Assembly (NCBI RefSeq): GCF_022399565.1
Contig: NZ_JAJTUT010000002.1
Location: forward strand, 434,001-498,000
From: Flavobacterium algicola
GTDB taxonomy: Bacteria > Bacteroidota > Bacteroidia > Flavobacteriales > Flavobacteriaceae
Length of the DNA stretch: 64,000 nt
Reading direction: 5' to 3'
Shown: one piece after another, positions 17,649 through 26,048 of the stretch
Layout of the letters: the number at the start of each line of letters is the position of its first letter
Position numbering within the stretch: position 1 is the first letter of the stretch
Program-made: the position numbers and the translations under genes
The notes under the pieces: model-generated
Told to the model about the DNA's origin: nothing
Database searches by the model: none
Seen by the model: the letters and a program-made list of their open reading frames with translations, nothing else

Positions 17649-18503
17649 ATGCAAAACTTTACTTCTCTGCTTAAAAAGGTGACAATTGTTTGTACCGCTA
17701 TGCTTCTATTTTCATGTAGTGAAGATGAAGATGACAATGTAAATGTTACTTATAATCTAGCAGGTCAAACTACCGAAACCAAAATGTTTATTTACTATGG
17801 TCCTGAGGTAATGTTAGGGAGCGGGACAGCTCGTACATGGGTAAAAATTAACGTAGAAGGGTTTGCCAAAGAAATTGGTATAGAAATAAGCGAGAATGCA
17901 GTTCAAAACCCAGGAAACACTATGGTTATGAGTACTTCCAATAGCGCTATGGAGCATGGTGATGCTACGATTCTTCCATTGCATACTAAGGCGAGTCAAA
18001 CAACAGCTTTTGATCATGTTGCTATCAATTGGAATCCTCATGGGCATGAGCCTGTTGGAGTTTTTGACGTTGCACATTTTGATTTTCACTTCTACTTAGT
18101 TTCTGTAGCAGAACAATTAGCTATTCCAGCTTGGTCTGATGCGACTGATGCAATGTTTAATAATTATCCTGAAGCATCATACTTACCCTCTGATTATTTT
18201 ACACCTCCAGGAGTTGATACAGCAACGGAACAAATGGGTAAACATTGGATGCCGGTAGCATTAGGTGACTACTTACCATTTTCAAAATTACTAGTTTATG
18301 GTTCTTATGACGGTAAGGTTAACTTTATCGAACCCATGGTGACTCAAGCCTATTTACTTTCGAAAATAAATACTAGCGAAAACTATTCGCAACCTGTAAG
18401 TTTCCAGAAAAAAGGAAATTACCCCACAAAATATAATATCTATCACGATGAGGCGAAAGGTGTCAGTATGATTACACTAAGTGATTTTGTAACTAGAAAA
18501 TAG
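17649..18503 (+). CDS. TTHB210-like (DUF5602) lipoprotein
   Basis: 284 residues. A lipobox LFSC at about 21-24 is followed by an acidic linker (SEDEDD). The body contains WNPHGHEPVGVFDVAHFDFHFYLVS (in two parts, near residues 127-151), the histidine-rich core of TTHB210-like domains. Several histidines (HGHEP, HFDFHF, KHWMP) could bind a metal, but no catalytic activity is established for the family. It lies 83 bp after the ABC importer ATPase on the same strand and may be expressed with it. A bidirectional terminator follows. Confidence 0.82.
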   Translation: MQNFTSLLKKVTIVCTAMLLFSCSEDEDDNVNVTYNLAGQTTETKMFIYYGPEVMLGSGTARTWVKINVEGFAKEIGIEISENAVQNPGNTMVMSTSNSAMEHGDATILPLHTKASQTTAFDHVAINWNPHGHEPVGVFDVAHFDFHFYLVSVAEQLAIPAWSDATDAMFNNYPEASYLPSDYFTPPGVDTATEQMGKHWMPVALGDYLPFSKLLVYGSYDGKVNFIEPMVTQAYLLSKINTSENYSQPVSFQKKGNYPTKYNIYHDEAKGVSMITLSDFVTRK

Positions 18504-18515
18504 AGCAAATAAAAA

Positions 18516-18550
18516 ATGAGGAAGTACAGTAAGTACTTCCTCATTTTTAT
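18516..18550. terminator. Bidirectional terminator between TTHB210-like gene and trmL
   Basis: A perfect 12-bp stem, ATGAGGAAGTAC with GTACTTCCTCAT, has a 5-nt loop, with A residues before and T residues after it, so it can serve both convergent genes. Confidence 0.88.
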
Positions 18551-18566
18551 TTTAGAAATATCTATA

Positions 18567-19019
18567 TTACTTCAAACTTATTTGTCTTTTTGCTTCTCCA
18601 ATTACGAAAGCAACCGAATTGGCAATATTAAAACTTCTAATATTTTCTGACATTGGAATTTTGAGATGATTTTCAAATTGCGACAATACTTCAGGACTTA
18701 AGCCTTTACTTTCTTTTCCAAAAACCAACCAGTCGCCATCTTGAAATTCAATTTCTAAATATGATTTTTCGGCATGGGAGCTCATCAAAAACACTCTTGA
18801 TAAATCAGGTATTTGTAATTTCCATTCCGTTACATTTTGGTATTCCGTTACATCAAGGTGTACCCAGTAGTCCAATCCAGAGCGCTTGAGGTTTTTATCA
18901 TTTATTACAAATCCAAAGGGATGTATCAAATGCAGGCGACTTTCTGTGCCTACGCACAAGCGACCTATATTTCCTGTATTATTTGGAATTTCTGGTTCTA
19001 CTAAAACGATGTTTAACAT
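18567..19019 (-). CDS. trmL: tRNA (cytidine(34)-2'-O)-methyltransferase TrmL
   Basis: 150 residues, the normal length of this compact SPOUT methyltransferase. It starts LNIVLVEPEIPNNTGNIGRLC, the characteristic motif 1. WLVFGKESKGLSPEVL (about 100-115) is the SAM-binding knot, and IPMSENIRSFNIANSVAFVIGEA is motif 3. TrmL methylates the ribose of the wobble base C34/cmnm5U34 of leucine tRNAs, using SAM. It is followed on the same strand by no close gene; a pseudouridine synthase gene lies 35 bp upstream in the same direction, so the two RNA-modification genes probably share a transcript. Confidence 0.94.
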   Translation of the reverse strand: MLNIVLVEPEIPNNTGNIGRLCVGTESRLHLIHPFGFVINDKNLKRSGLDYWVHLDVTEYQNVTEWKLQIPDLSRVFLMSSHAEKSYLEIEFQDGDWLVFGKESKGLSPEVLSQFENHLKIPMSENIRSFNIANSVAFVIGEAKRQISLK

Positions 19020-19054
19020 TTATAAAGAGATTTAATTTTTAAGAATAAGCCATT

Positions 19055-19627
19055 TTACTTCTCAACTGAAAAACCGTCAACTTCGATTACTTCTCCAGCT
19101 TTTAATTGTTGCAAATGTACGTTTCCTATTCGAACACGAACTAATCTAAGAGTAGGGAATCCCACGGCTGCTGTCATTTTACGCACTTGTCTGAACTTTC
19201 CCTCTCTAACTGTAATGGAGGCCCAAGTAGACGGCCCATGACGATCATCGCGAATTTTCTTAGCACGTGGTCCGAAATCGGGAGCATCATGAATAAGTTG
19301 TGCATCACATTTTCTTGTCATGTATTTTCCTCCCTCAAAACCTATTTCGACACCACTTTTTAATGTTTCAATAGCTTCTTGAGTGATGACACCATCTACT
19401 TGTACGTAATATTCCTTTTCAACTTTTTTTGATCGTATTTGCTCACTTACTTTACCATCTGTTGTTAGTAGCAGTAAGCCTTCAGAATCCTCATCCAAAC
19501 GACCTATTGCCATCGTTCCTGCTGGAAAATTGTGTAGTTCTCCCAAAAGTTTTTTCTTTCGTTTCAACTCATAAATGAACTGACTTAAATAGCCGTAAGG
19601 TTTGTTGATGATAAAATGATGGTGCAT
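19055..19627 (-). CDS. RluE/RsuA-family rRNA pseudouridine synthase
   Basis: 190 residues. It begins with the family opening FIINKPYGYLSQF and lacks an N-terminal S4 domain. The catalytic motif GRLDEDSEGLLLLTTDG at about 42-58 contains the essential Asp. Further conserved segments are KEYYVQVDG and REGKFRQVRKMTAAVGFPTLRLVRVRIG (in two parts, about 146-172). The short form without S4 fits RluE, which makes pseudouridine 2457 in 23S rRNA, but the exact target cannot be fixed from sequence alone. It is transcribed with trmL. Confidence 0.9.
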   Translation of the reverse strand: MHHHFIINKPYGYLSQFIYELKRKKKLLGELHNFPAGTMAIGRLDEDSEGLLLLTTDGKVSEQIRSKKVEKEYYVQVDGVITQEAIETLKSGVEIGFEGGKYMTRKCDAQLIHDAPDFGPRAKKIRDDRHGPSTWASITVREGKFRQVRKMTAAVGFPTLRLVRVRIGNVHLQQLKAGEVIEVDGFSVEK

Positions 19628-19649
19628 GTGTAATAAAAAATTTTGTTAG

Positions 19650-19657
19650 CAAAGATA
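19650..19657 (-). promoter_or_regulatory. -7 promoter box of the pseudouridine synthase-trmL unit
   Basis: The minus strand reads TATCTTTG, an exact TAnnTTTG match, 22 bp before the ATG. A weak TTGG at roughly the -33 distance lies upstream. Confidence 0.55.
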
Positions 19658-19878
19658 GTTTTGTTTTAGAATCCAATCTAATTCCCTACTATTTTTTATA
19701 ATTAATAAGATACCATATAACACTGTACAAGATTATACAACCTATTTTCTACTGATTTAAATCTACAAGATTTCATAAAAATACTTCAGATTAAATAAGT
19801 TGCTTTTATGCAAATTGATAACATTTAGTTAATGTAAAAGAAATTAATTTAGCGGAATTATAAAACGAACATCTGTAT

Positions 19879-22800
19879 ATGAAACTACTTTACAATTTCC
19901 GTAATGCCTTGGCATTATTTGGCCTTTTATTAGGTCTAAATTTCACATTATTGGCTCAAGGAACATCACCAACGCCACAGGTATTGCCTTATTATCAAGA
20001 TTTTACCAATTTATCAAGTACATCGACTACTTTTCCATCGGGTTTTCAAGGATGGAACGTAGCTTCTTTTCCGTCAGCTGCTTACAATAGAAGTGGGATT
20101 ATTACAGAGGACAAAACATTAGTAGCCGGATCAGCTTCTTCTACTGCAGGAAACATTTACAATTACAACGGAAAAATTGGATTTCTAAATACGGGTTCAG
20201 TTGATTTAACAATTGGTTTTGCTTTTTCAAGCGTTGGTAAAAATGCTATTCAAGTTCAATACGACGCCATGACCATTCGTAATCCTGCAAGTGGTTCAAG
20301 CACGCGTATTAACGAATTAATTTTGCAGTACCGAGTGGGTACAGAGAATTCATTTGTTTCAATTGCCGAGACAGCTTACACAAATACATTGGATTCTCAG
20401 ACAGGATCTGGAGTCACTACGCCTCAAAATCCACAAACCTTTAAGGTTACACTTCCATCAGAATGTGATAATCAAAGTGTAGTACAGTTGAGATGGATTT
20501 CAAGACAAAATTCTGGTTCTGGTTCAAGACCATCCTTTGCTATCGATAACATTTCGATTATTAACGATACAACACCACCTTCTACAATTACAGGTTTCCC
20601 AAAAGCAGATGCAATTTTATCTGATGGCTTTGATTTTGTTAACCAGCTTAATGAATCTGGAAAAACATATTTCGTTTTTGTGGCTGATGGTGGCAATGAA
20701 CCTACTAAAGCTCAAATTAAGGCAGGTTTAAACGCTAGTAATAATACTGCGCTTAGATCGGGATTTTTAGCTATTGTAAACGCCAATGAATCTTATTCAA
20801 CTTCATTTACAGACTTAGCACTAGGAACTTCTTATATTGTTTATTCGGTCTCAGAAGACAGCAATGGAAATATTCAGACTACAACAAATAAACTAAATGT
20901 AAGTACATCTGCAACTCTTGTACCTTCTATAAGAACTTCTGCATCAACCCTAAATTTTGGGTTTCAAGAGCAGGGATTTAGTTCAAACGCTTTGACCTTT
21001 ACAGTTCAAGGAATGAATATTACCAATAATGTGACTGTAACAGCTCCTGCCAATTTTACAGTATCTAAAGACAATATTAATTTTCAATCATCAGTTGTAT
21101 ATACTACTGCAGATTTTGTAATGAATGCTACTCTTACGATATACACACGTTTCATGCCGAGTACAACTACTACTTATAGTGGGGGAATTAGTATCGAAAG
21201 TATGGGTGCAACGACCAAGACCATTTTAGTTAATGGAAAAGGAATAAATCCTTATTTACAAGATTTTAACGATCCTGATGTATTGATTAACAGCGGATGG
21301 ACTGTTTATAATGAAAAAGGAGCTACAAATACATGGGCAACAACAACTACTGCAAGGAACTTAAATAGTGCTCCAGGTGCTGTAGTAATGAATGGTTACT
21401 CTGATAGTGATGCAAGTAGTGATTGGTTAATTTCGCCAAAATTACATTTAAGTAGCTTTGATAAATTTGCTTTATTATCATTTTATTCTCGAAAATATTA
21501 TGCAGGTGCAAGTTTAAAATTGATGGTGTCTACAGATTATGACGGTGTAAGTAGTCCTACTACGGCAACATGGACCGCAATTGAAGGTAGCTTTCCAACG
21601 ACTACAGATGTTTATACAAAATCAGATTTTATCAATTTAGAATCTTATAAAACTGATAATACTTATGTAGCTTGGCTATATGAAACTACCAAAGGCGGAA
21701 CAAATTACGCTGCCGAGTGGTCAGTTGATGATATTGCCTTTACCAATGCAGCAACTTTTCTATCTGCAAATCCTACTATTGACTTTGATGATGTAGCAGT
21801 CAATTCCGTTTCTGCAAGTAAATCTTTTATGGTTGTTGCTGGAGGTTATGGTAATCTTACACTTACTGCACCAACTGATTATCAAATCTCCTTAGACAAT
21901 AATACTTTTGAATCTTCGGTAGTACTATCAGCGGCAGAAGCATTAAGTGGTAAAACGGTTTATGCACGTTTTACACCAACCTCAAAAGCGATAGCTATTA
22001 CAGGATCTATTACAATTATGGGCACGGGAATTAGTCAACAAGTGGGAGTATTGAAAGGTTCTTCCTTACCTAAATCAGAAACATTTGATATTGTAACTTA
22101 CAATCTGGAGTTTTTTGGAAGTGATGTGATTGGCTCTTCGGGGACTGAATTTGGTCCAGTAAATGATCCTCTACAAATTGATAACGTAGCTGCAGTAATG
22201 AATAAGTTAGACGCAGACGTTTATGTTGTTCAAGAAGTGTCTGATGATACTGCTCTAGAAACACTTATTGGTAAAATAAGTATTAATGGTAAAACGTTTG
22301 ATAAATCTGTGTCAACTTCATGGTCGTATTCGTTTAATGCACCGCAGGCCGATTTTCCACCTCAAAAATTAGTAGTGCTTTACAACACACAAACTGCTAC
22401 CGTAAAAAGCACAAAAGTTATCTTTAAAGAATTGTATGATGGTATTCGAGCTGGAAACGCAACTTTGCCTAATTATCCAGATGCAAATGCATCAAGTTTT
22501 TTCTCCTCGGGTAGACTGCCTTACTTGGTAAAGATAGAAACAAATCTTAATGGCGTAAAAAAGGAAATCAGTCTTATCGATATACATGCAAGAGCTAATA
22601 GTGGTACCGATATTTCCAAATACAACATGCGTAAATATGATATAGAGTATTTGAAAGACGAACTTGACAAAAATTACGCTACTGATAATTTGGTAATCTT
22701 AGGAGATTTTAATGATGATGTCAAAACTTCTGTTATAGCCGGCAATCCATCATCCTATCAAAAAATAGTAGAAGACACGGCAAATTATACCGCACTAACT

Positions 22801-23283
22801 TTGGGTATAAGCCAGCAAGGGGCATATACTTACTTAAGTTCAAGTGGTTTCTTAGACCATATTGTAATTTCAAATGAGTTAAACAGTGATTATATTCCAA
22901 ATTCAATTGCAGTATATGATCCTCGTAATGATATCCCAAATTACATTACGACTACATCTGATCACGGACCCGTTATCGCACGATTTTCTTTTCGAACTAC
23001 ATTATCTACTAATACATTTGGGAATGAAATGCGATATGCAAATGTGTCTCCAAACCCGATGCAAAATGTGATTAATATTGACGTAAATTCAGACAATAAC
23101 AGTCAATTAACATTTAAGCTTTATGACAGTCTTGGTAGAGCTGTAGGTAGTGATGTGAAGATTGATTCATCAAAAATGAACCAAGGAGTTATCAATGTTG
23201 CTAATTTACCAACCGGAATTTATTTTTATACTTTATCAGAAGCAAATAAAATAGTTCAAAAAGGTAAACTTATAAAACAATAA
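19879..23283 (+). CDS. Large T9SS-exported endonuclease/exonuclease/phosphatase protein
   Basis: 1134 residues. Signal peptide about 1-26 (ends LLAQG). An N-terminal jelly-roll-like domain (about 35-235) precedes Ig-like and choice-of-anchor domains (about 350-450 and 625-725), with a further cleaved-adhesin-like module at about 455-620 (FNDPDVLINSGW to WSVDDIAF). The endonuclease/exonuclease/phosphatase domain spans about 733-1040: TYNLEFFG, VYVVQEV with the metal-binding Glu, VILGDFND with Asp/Asn, and TSDHGPV with the catalytic His. The last 75 residues form a type A T9SS signal (SPNPMQNVI, then LPTGIYFYTL and KGKLIKQ). The protein is probably secreted or surface-bound and degrades external DNA for phosphate or nucleotides. 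Confidence 0.88.
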   Translation: MKLLYNFRNALALFGLLLGLNFTLLAQGTSPTPQVLPYYQDFTNLSSTSTTFPSGFQGWNVASFPSAAYNRSGIITEDKTLVAGSASSTAGNIYNYNGKIGFLNTGSVDLTIGFAFSSVGKNAIQVQYDAMTIRNPASGSSTRINELILQYRVGTENSFVSIAETAYTNTLDSQTGSGVTTPQNPQTFKVTLPSECDNQSVVQLRWISRQNSGSGSRPSFAIDNISIINDTTPPSTITGFPKADAILSDGFDFVNQLNESGKTYFVFVADGGNEPTKAQIKAGLNASNNTALRSGFLAIVNANESYSTSFTDLALGTSYIVYSVSEDSNGNIQTTTNKLNVSTSATLVPSIRTSASTLNFGFQEQGFSSNALTFTVQGMNITNNVTVTAPANFTVSKDNINFQSSVVYTTADFVMNATLTIYTRFMPSTTTTYSGGISIESMGATTKTILVNGKGINPYLQDFNDPDVLINSGWTVYNEKGATNTWATTTTARNLNSAPGAVVMNGYSDSDASSDWLISPKLHLSSFDKFALLSFYSRKYYAGASLKLMVSTDYDGVSSPTTATWTAIEGSFPTTTDVYTKSDFINLESYKTDNTYVAWLYETTKGGTNYAAEWSVDDIAFTNAATFLSANPTIDFDDVAVNSVSASKSFMVVAGGYGNLTLTAPTDYQISLDNNTFESSVVLSAAEALSGKTVYARFTPTSKAIAITGSITIMGTGISQQVGVLKGSSLPKSETFDIVTYNLEFFGSDVIGSSGTEFGPVNDPLQIDNVAAVMNKLDADVYVVQEVSDDTALETLIGKISINGKTFDKSVSTSWSYSFNAPQADFPPQKLVVLYNTQTATVKSTKVIFKELYDGIRAGNATLPNYPDANASSFFSSGRLPYLVKIETNLNGVKKEISLIDIHARANSGTDISKYNMRKYDIEYLKDELDKNYATDNLVILGDFNDDVKTSVIAGNPSSYQKIVEDTANYTALTLGISQQGAYTYLSSSGFLDHIVISNELNSDYIPNSIAVYDPRNDIPNYITTTSDHGPVIARFSFRTTLSTNTFGNEMRYANVSPNPMQNVINIDVNSDNNSQLTFKLYDSLGRAVGSDVKIDSSKMNQGVINVANLPTGIYFYTLSEANKIVQKGKLIKQ

Positions 23284-23306
23284 GAATTAATTAAACTGCG
23301 TACTAG

Positions 23307-23342
23307 AGCTAGATTCCGTCAAAAGAATCTAGCTTTTTTTTT
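23307..23342 (+). terminator. Terminator of the T9SS nuclease gene
   Basis: A perfect 10-bp stem, AGCTAGATTC with GAATCTAGCT, and an 8-nt loop are followed by a long T run, 23 bp after the stop codon. Confidence 0.92.
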
Positions 23343-23480
23343 CGAAAAAGACAATAATAGACAGTTTTTAAGCTACGAAAGTTCTTTTCAGACTGGTGTG
23401 CGAAATCGCTATTGATGTATTTAGTTTTGAAAGTTGTCTTTTGATTTCCTACTTTTACTTTCTACAAATAAAACTATTAT

Positions 23481-24842
23481 ATGCCCATCACATTCTCATC
23501 CCTTATTCTCATTGTAGGAGCTTTGATCCTCGGTTTTCTTATTGGTAAAATTATATCTTCATCTAGTTATAAGGCATCAGAAAGCAGTTTGAAAGAACGC
23601 ATATTAGGACTACAGTCGCAGTTAGTACAGTCAAAAGAGCAATCTGAAATAGCACGCACAAGTTTGGAAAAACAATTACAGACAAGAAGTCTTGAAAAAG
23701 AACAACTGAGAAGCGAGAAAGAAAGTATCGTAATACAACTGTCAAAAAAAGAAGCAGATTTTGAAAATCTATGGGAGCGAAATAAGGAACAGAAAAATGA
23801 AGTTGAAAAGCTTCAAGAAAAATTTACCAAAGAATTTGAAAATTTAGCTAATAAAATATTAGACGAAAAATCAAATAAATTCACAGAGCAAAACAAGCAA
23901 AACATGACAAATATCTTATCACCATTGCAAGATAAGATTCAGTTATTTGAGAAAAAAGTAGAAGATACACACAAGGAGAGTATTGATTACCATGCTGCTT
24001 TGCGTCAGCAAATTTTGGGGTTACAAGAAATGAACTTACAAATGAGCAAAGAGACTTTAAATTTAACTAGAGCTTTAAAAGGGGATAGTAAAATGCAAGG
24101 AAATTGGGGAGAATTGGTACTGGAAAGAGTTCTAGAAAAGTCTGGACTAGAAAAAGGACGTGAGTATGAAGTGCAATCTAGCTTCACTACTGATGAAGGG
24201 AATCGAGTATTACCAGATGTTGTAATCAATCTGCCAGATGGAAAAAAAATGATAGTCGATTCAAAGGTATCACTCACAAGTTACGAGCGTTACATAAATG
24301 AAGAAGACGAGCAATTGAGAAAAAATTATTTAAAGGATCATGTAATTTCTATCAAGCGTCATGTAGAGCAATTGGGAAATAAAAATTACCACGATCTCTA
24401 CCAAATTGAAAGTCCCGATTTTGTACTACTTTTTATTCCTATTGAACCCGCTTTTGCGATGGCATTAAACGAGGATACAAGTTTGTATAATAGAGCTTTT
24501 GAAAAAAATATTGTAATTGTAACACCTGCAACATTGCTAGCTACTTTGCGTACAATCGATAGTATGTGGACCAATCAAAAACAGCAGGAGAATGCATATG
24601 AAATAGCCCGTCAAGCAGGTGCGCTCTATGATAAATTTGAAGGATTTGTGGTAGACTTAATTAAGATTGGAAAAAAAATAGAGGAAAGCAAAACGGAATA
24701 CGGTGCTGCCATGAACAAATTGGTGGAAGGTAAAGGAAACCTTATTGTAAGTGTCGAAAAGTTAAAGAAAATGGGAGCCAAAGCAAAAAAATCACTACCA
24801 GAAAGTATCATAAAACGAGCAGATAAAAATACATTGATTTAA
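23481..24842 (+). CDS. rmuC: DNA recombination protein RmuC
   Basis: 453 residues. An N-terminal membrane helix (about 5-22, SLILIVGALILGFLIG) is followed by a long coiled coil (about 35-195) and the RmuC nuclease-like core. Signatures are KMQGNWGELVLERVLEKSGL at about 203-222, DVVINLPDGKKMIVDSKVSL at about 246-265, PDFVLLFIPIEPAFAMAL at about 314-331 and a later TPATLLATLRTI. RmuC limits recombination at inverted repeats and has a PD-(D/E)XK-like fold. The gene stands alone between two terminators. Confidence 0.95.
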   Translation: MPITFSSLILIVGALILGFLIGKIISSSSYKASESSLKERILGLQSQLVQSKEQSEIARTSLEKQLQTRSLEKEQLRSEKESIVIQLSKKEADFENLWERNKEQKNEVEKLQEKFTKEFENLANKILDEKSNKFTEQNKQNMTNILSPLQDKIQLFEKKVEDTHKESIDYHAALRQQILGLQEMNLQMSKETLNLTRALKGDSKMQGNWGELVLERVLEKSGLEKGREYEVQSSFTTDEGNRVLPDVVINLPDGKKMIVDSKVSLTSYERYINEEDEQLRKNYLKDHVISIKRHVEQLGNKNYHDLYQIESPDFVLLFIPIEPAFAMALNEDTSLYNRAFEKNIVIVTPATLLATLRTIDSMWTNQKQQENAYEIARQAGALYDKFEGFVVDLIKIGKKIEESKTEYGAAMNKLVEGKGNLIVSVEKLKKMGAKAKKSLPESIIKRADKNTLI

Positions 24843-24873
24843 CTATCCACGATGAGGTTAAAATTTTTGCTAT

Positions 24874-24910
24874 AAAGCGACCTTAAACACTGTTTATAAG
24901 GTCGCTTTTA
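24874..24910 (+). terminator. Terminator of rmuC
   Basis: A 12-bp stem, AAAGCGACCTTA with TAAGGTCGCTTT, encloses an 11-nt loop and ends in a T-rich stretch 31 bp after the stop. Confidence 0.88.
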
Positions 24911-24965
24911 CTTTTATTTTGGTTAAATAAAGCGTAACTTTAAAGAACCCTCAAATTACGCTCCT

Positions 24966-25559
24966 ATGAAAAAAACACTACTCTCCGCCTTTATTTTATT
25001 TTCAATAACACTCTTTTCTCAAAAGATAGCTACCGTAAAAAATGCCGTAGTGCAATTTGAAGCTTCAGTACCTATTTTCGAACCTGTTGCTGCTATAAAT
25101 AATTCTGTGCATTCGGCTCTAAATACCAGAAACGGATATATAAGTTTCGAAATAGTTATGAAGCAATTTCACTTTGAAAAATCGTTAATGGAAGCACATT
25201 TTAATGAAAATTATTTAGAAACAGATCGCTATTCAAAAGCGACTTTCAAAGGAATTATAGAAAATTTTGATTTAAAAGAAATTAATAATCTGCCTAAAAC
25301 ATACTTAATAAAAGGAAAGTTAAAAATTCACGGCAAGACAAAAGCTATTACAACTAAAGTAAAATTACAGTACAATCAAAAGGGTTTATTATTAGTCTCT
25401 AAATTTGACATTAATACAGACGATTTCGATATTGTTATACCCGCGCTGGTTCGAAATAAAATTTCTAAAACAGTAGCTGCGAGTATACGATCCCTTTTTC
25501 CTGTCACTCCAATAAAGTTAGACAGCATTACTGTGCATTTAAAATCTAATAAAAATTAG
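24966..25559 (+). CDS. YceI-like periplasmic protein
   Basis: 197 residues with a signal peptide (about 1-18, ends LFSQK). The body fits the YceI lipocalin-like barrel: GYISFEIVMKQFHFEKSLME, HFNENYLETDRYSKATFKG, LIKGKLKIHGKTKAITTKVKL (in part) and DFDIVIPALVRNKI. The HFNENYL-x-T-x2-Y-x-KATF string is a strong family mark. YceI proteins bind amphiphilic molecules such as polyisoprenoids; the ligand here is unknown. It stands alone, after the rmuC terminator and before the cobalamin riboswitch. Confidence 0.9.
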   Translation: MKKTLLSAFILFSITLFSQKIATVKNAVVQFEASVPIFEPVAAINNSVHSALNTRNGYISFEIVMKQFHFEKSLMEAHFNENYLETDRYSKATFKGIIENFDLKEINNLPKTYLIKGKLKIHGKTKAITTKVKLQYNQKGLLLVSKFDINTDDFDIVIPALVRNKISKTVAASIRSLFPVTPIKLDSITVHLKSNKN

Positions 25560-25692
25560 AAAATGGACATTTTTAAATTAATTCGAAATGAATATTTTAT
25601 AAGGTTTATTTTTCAAAACAGTTGATTTACTATTAAATTTTAAGATTAAGAGTAGTTGTTCAAGAAATGTTAAAATTAGTTCAATTAAATTC

Positions 25693-25700
25693 TATCTTTG
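25693..25700 (+). promoter_or_regulatory. -7 promoter box of the riboswitch-btuB transcript
   Basis: TATCTTTG matches TAnnTTTG exactly and lies a few bases before the predicted 5' end of the cobalamin aptamer, as expected for a leader that starts with the riboswitch. Confidence 0.65.
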
Positions 25701-25704
25701 CCGC

Positions 25705-25955
25705 CGTATTGAGGTTGTCGTTTTTAATATTTAAAAACAGCATTAAAAGGGAATCAAGTAATCATAAGTAATTTTATAATCTTGAGCTGTACCCGCAACT
25801 GTAAGCTATACATATTGTTGTTATCTGCAAGACCACTGTTATAAAATAGTCCATTGAATTTTTAAGTAAACTATTCATATTTCTATTTGTACATAACGGG
25901 AAGGTAAACAACAAGAAGCAAGCCAGGAGACCTGCCTATTACATCGAGTATCAAA
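25705..25955 (+). ncRNA. Cobalamin riboswitch
   Basis: The leader contains the recognisable conserved blocks of the cobalamin aptamer in the right order: AGGGAATC near 25748, AGCTGTACCCGCAACTGTAAGC near 25785-25806, and the B12 box AGCCAGGAGACCTGCC at 25921-25936. The insertion between the second and third blocks (about 115 nt) is a variable region. It lies 5' of a BtuB-type receptor gene on the same strand, the classic target. Bound adenosylcobalamin or a related cobamide should lower receptor expression. The ends given are approximate. Confidence 0.93.
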
Positions 25956-26014
25956 CTTTCGGGAAAAAAGGTTTGGGTATGGGTCATTCTATGCTTTTCT
26001 CCCTATTTTAATCA

Positions 26015-26035
26015 TGTCATGGTTATGCCGTGACA
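26015..26035 (+). promoter_or_regulatory. Hairpin between riboswitch and btuB start, possible expression platform
   Basis: TGTCATGG and CCGTGACA pair (8 bp, one G-T pair) around a 5-nt loop. The hairpin ends 13 nt before the ATG and has no T run, so it could act on ribosome access and not on termination. This role is inferred from position only. Confidence 0.45.
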
Positions 26036-26048
26036 CAATGTTTATTAA

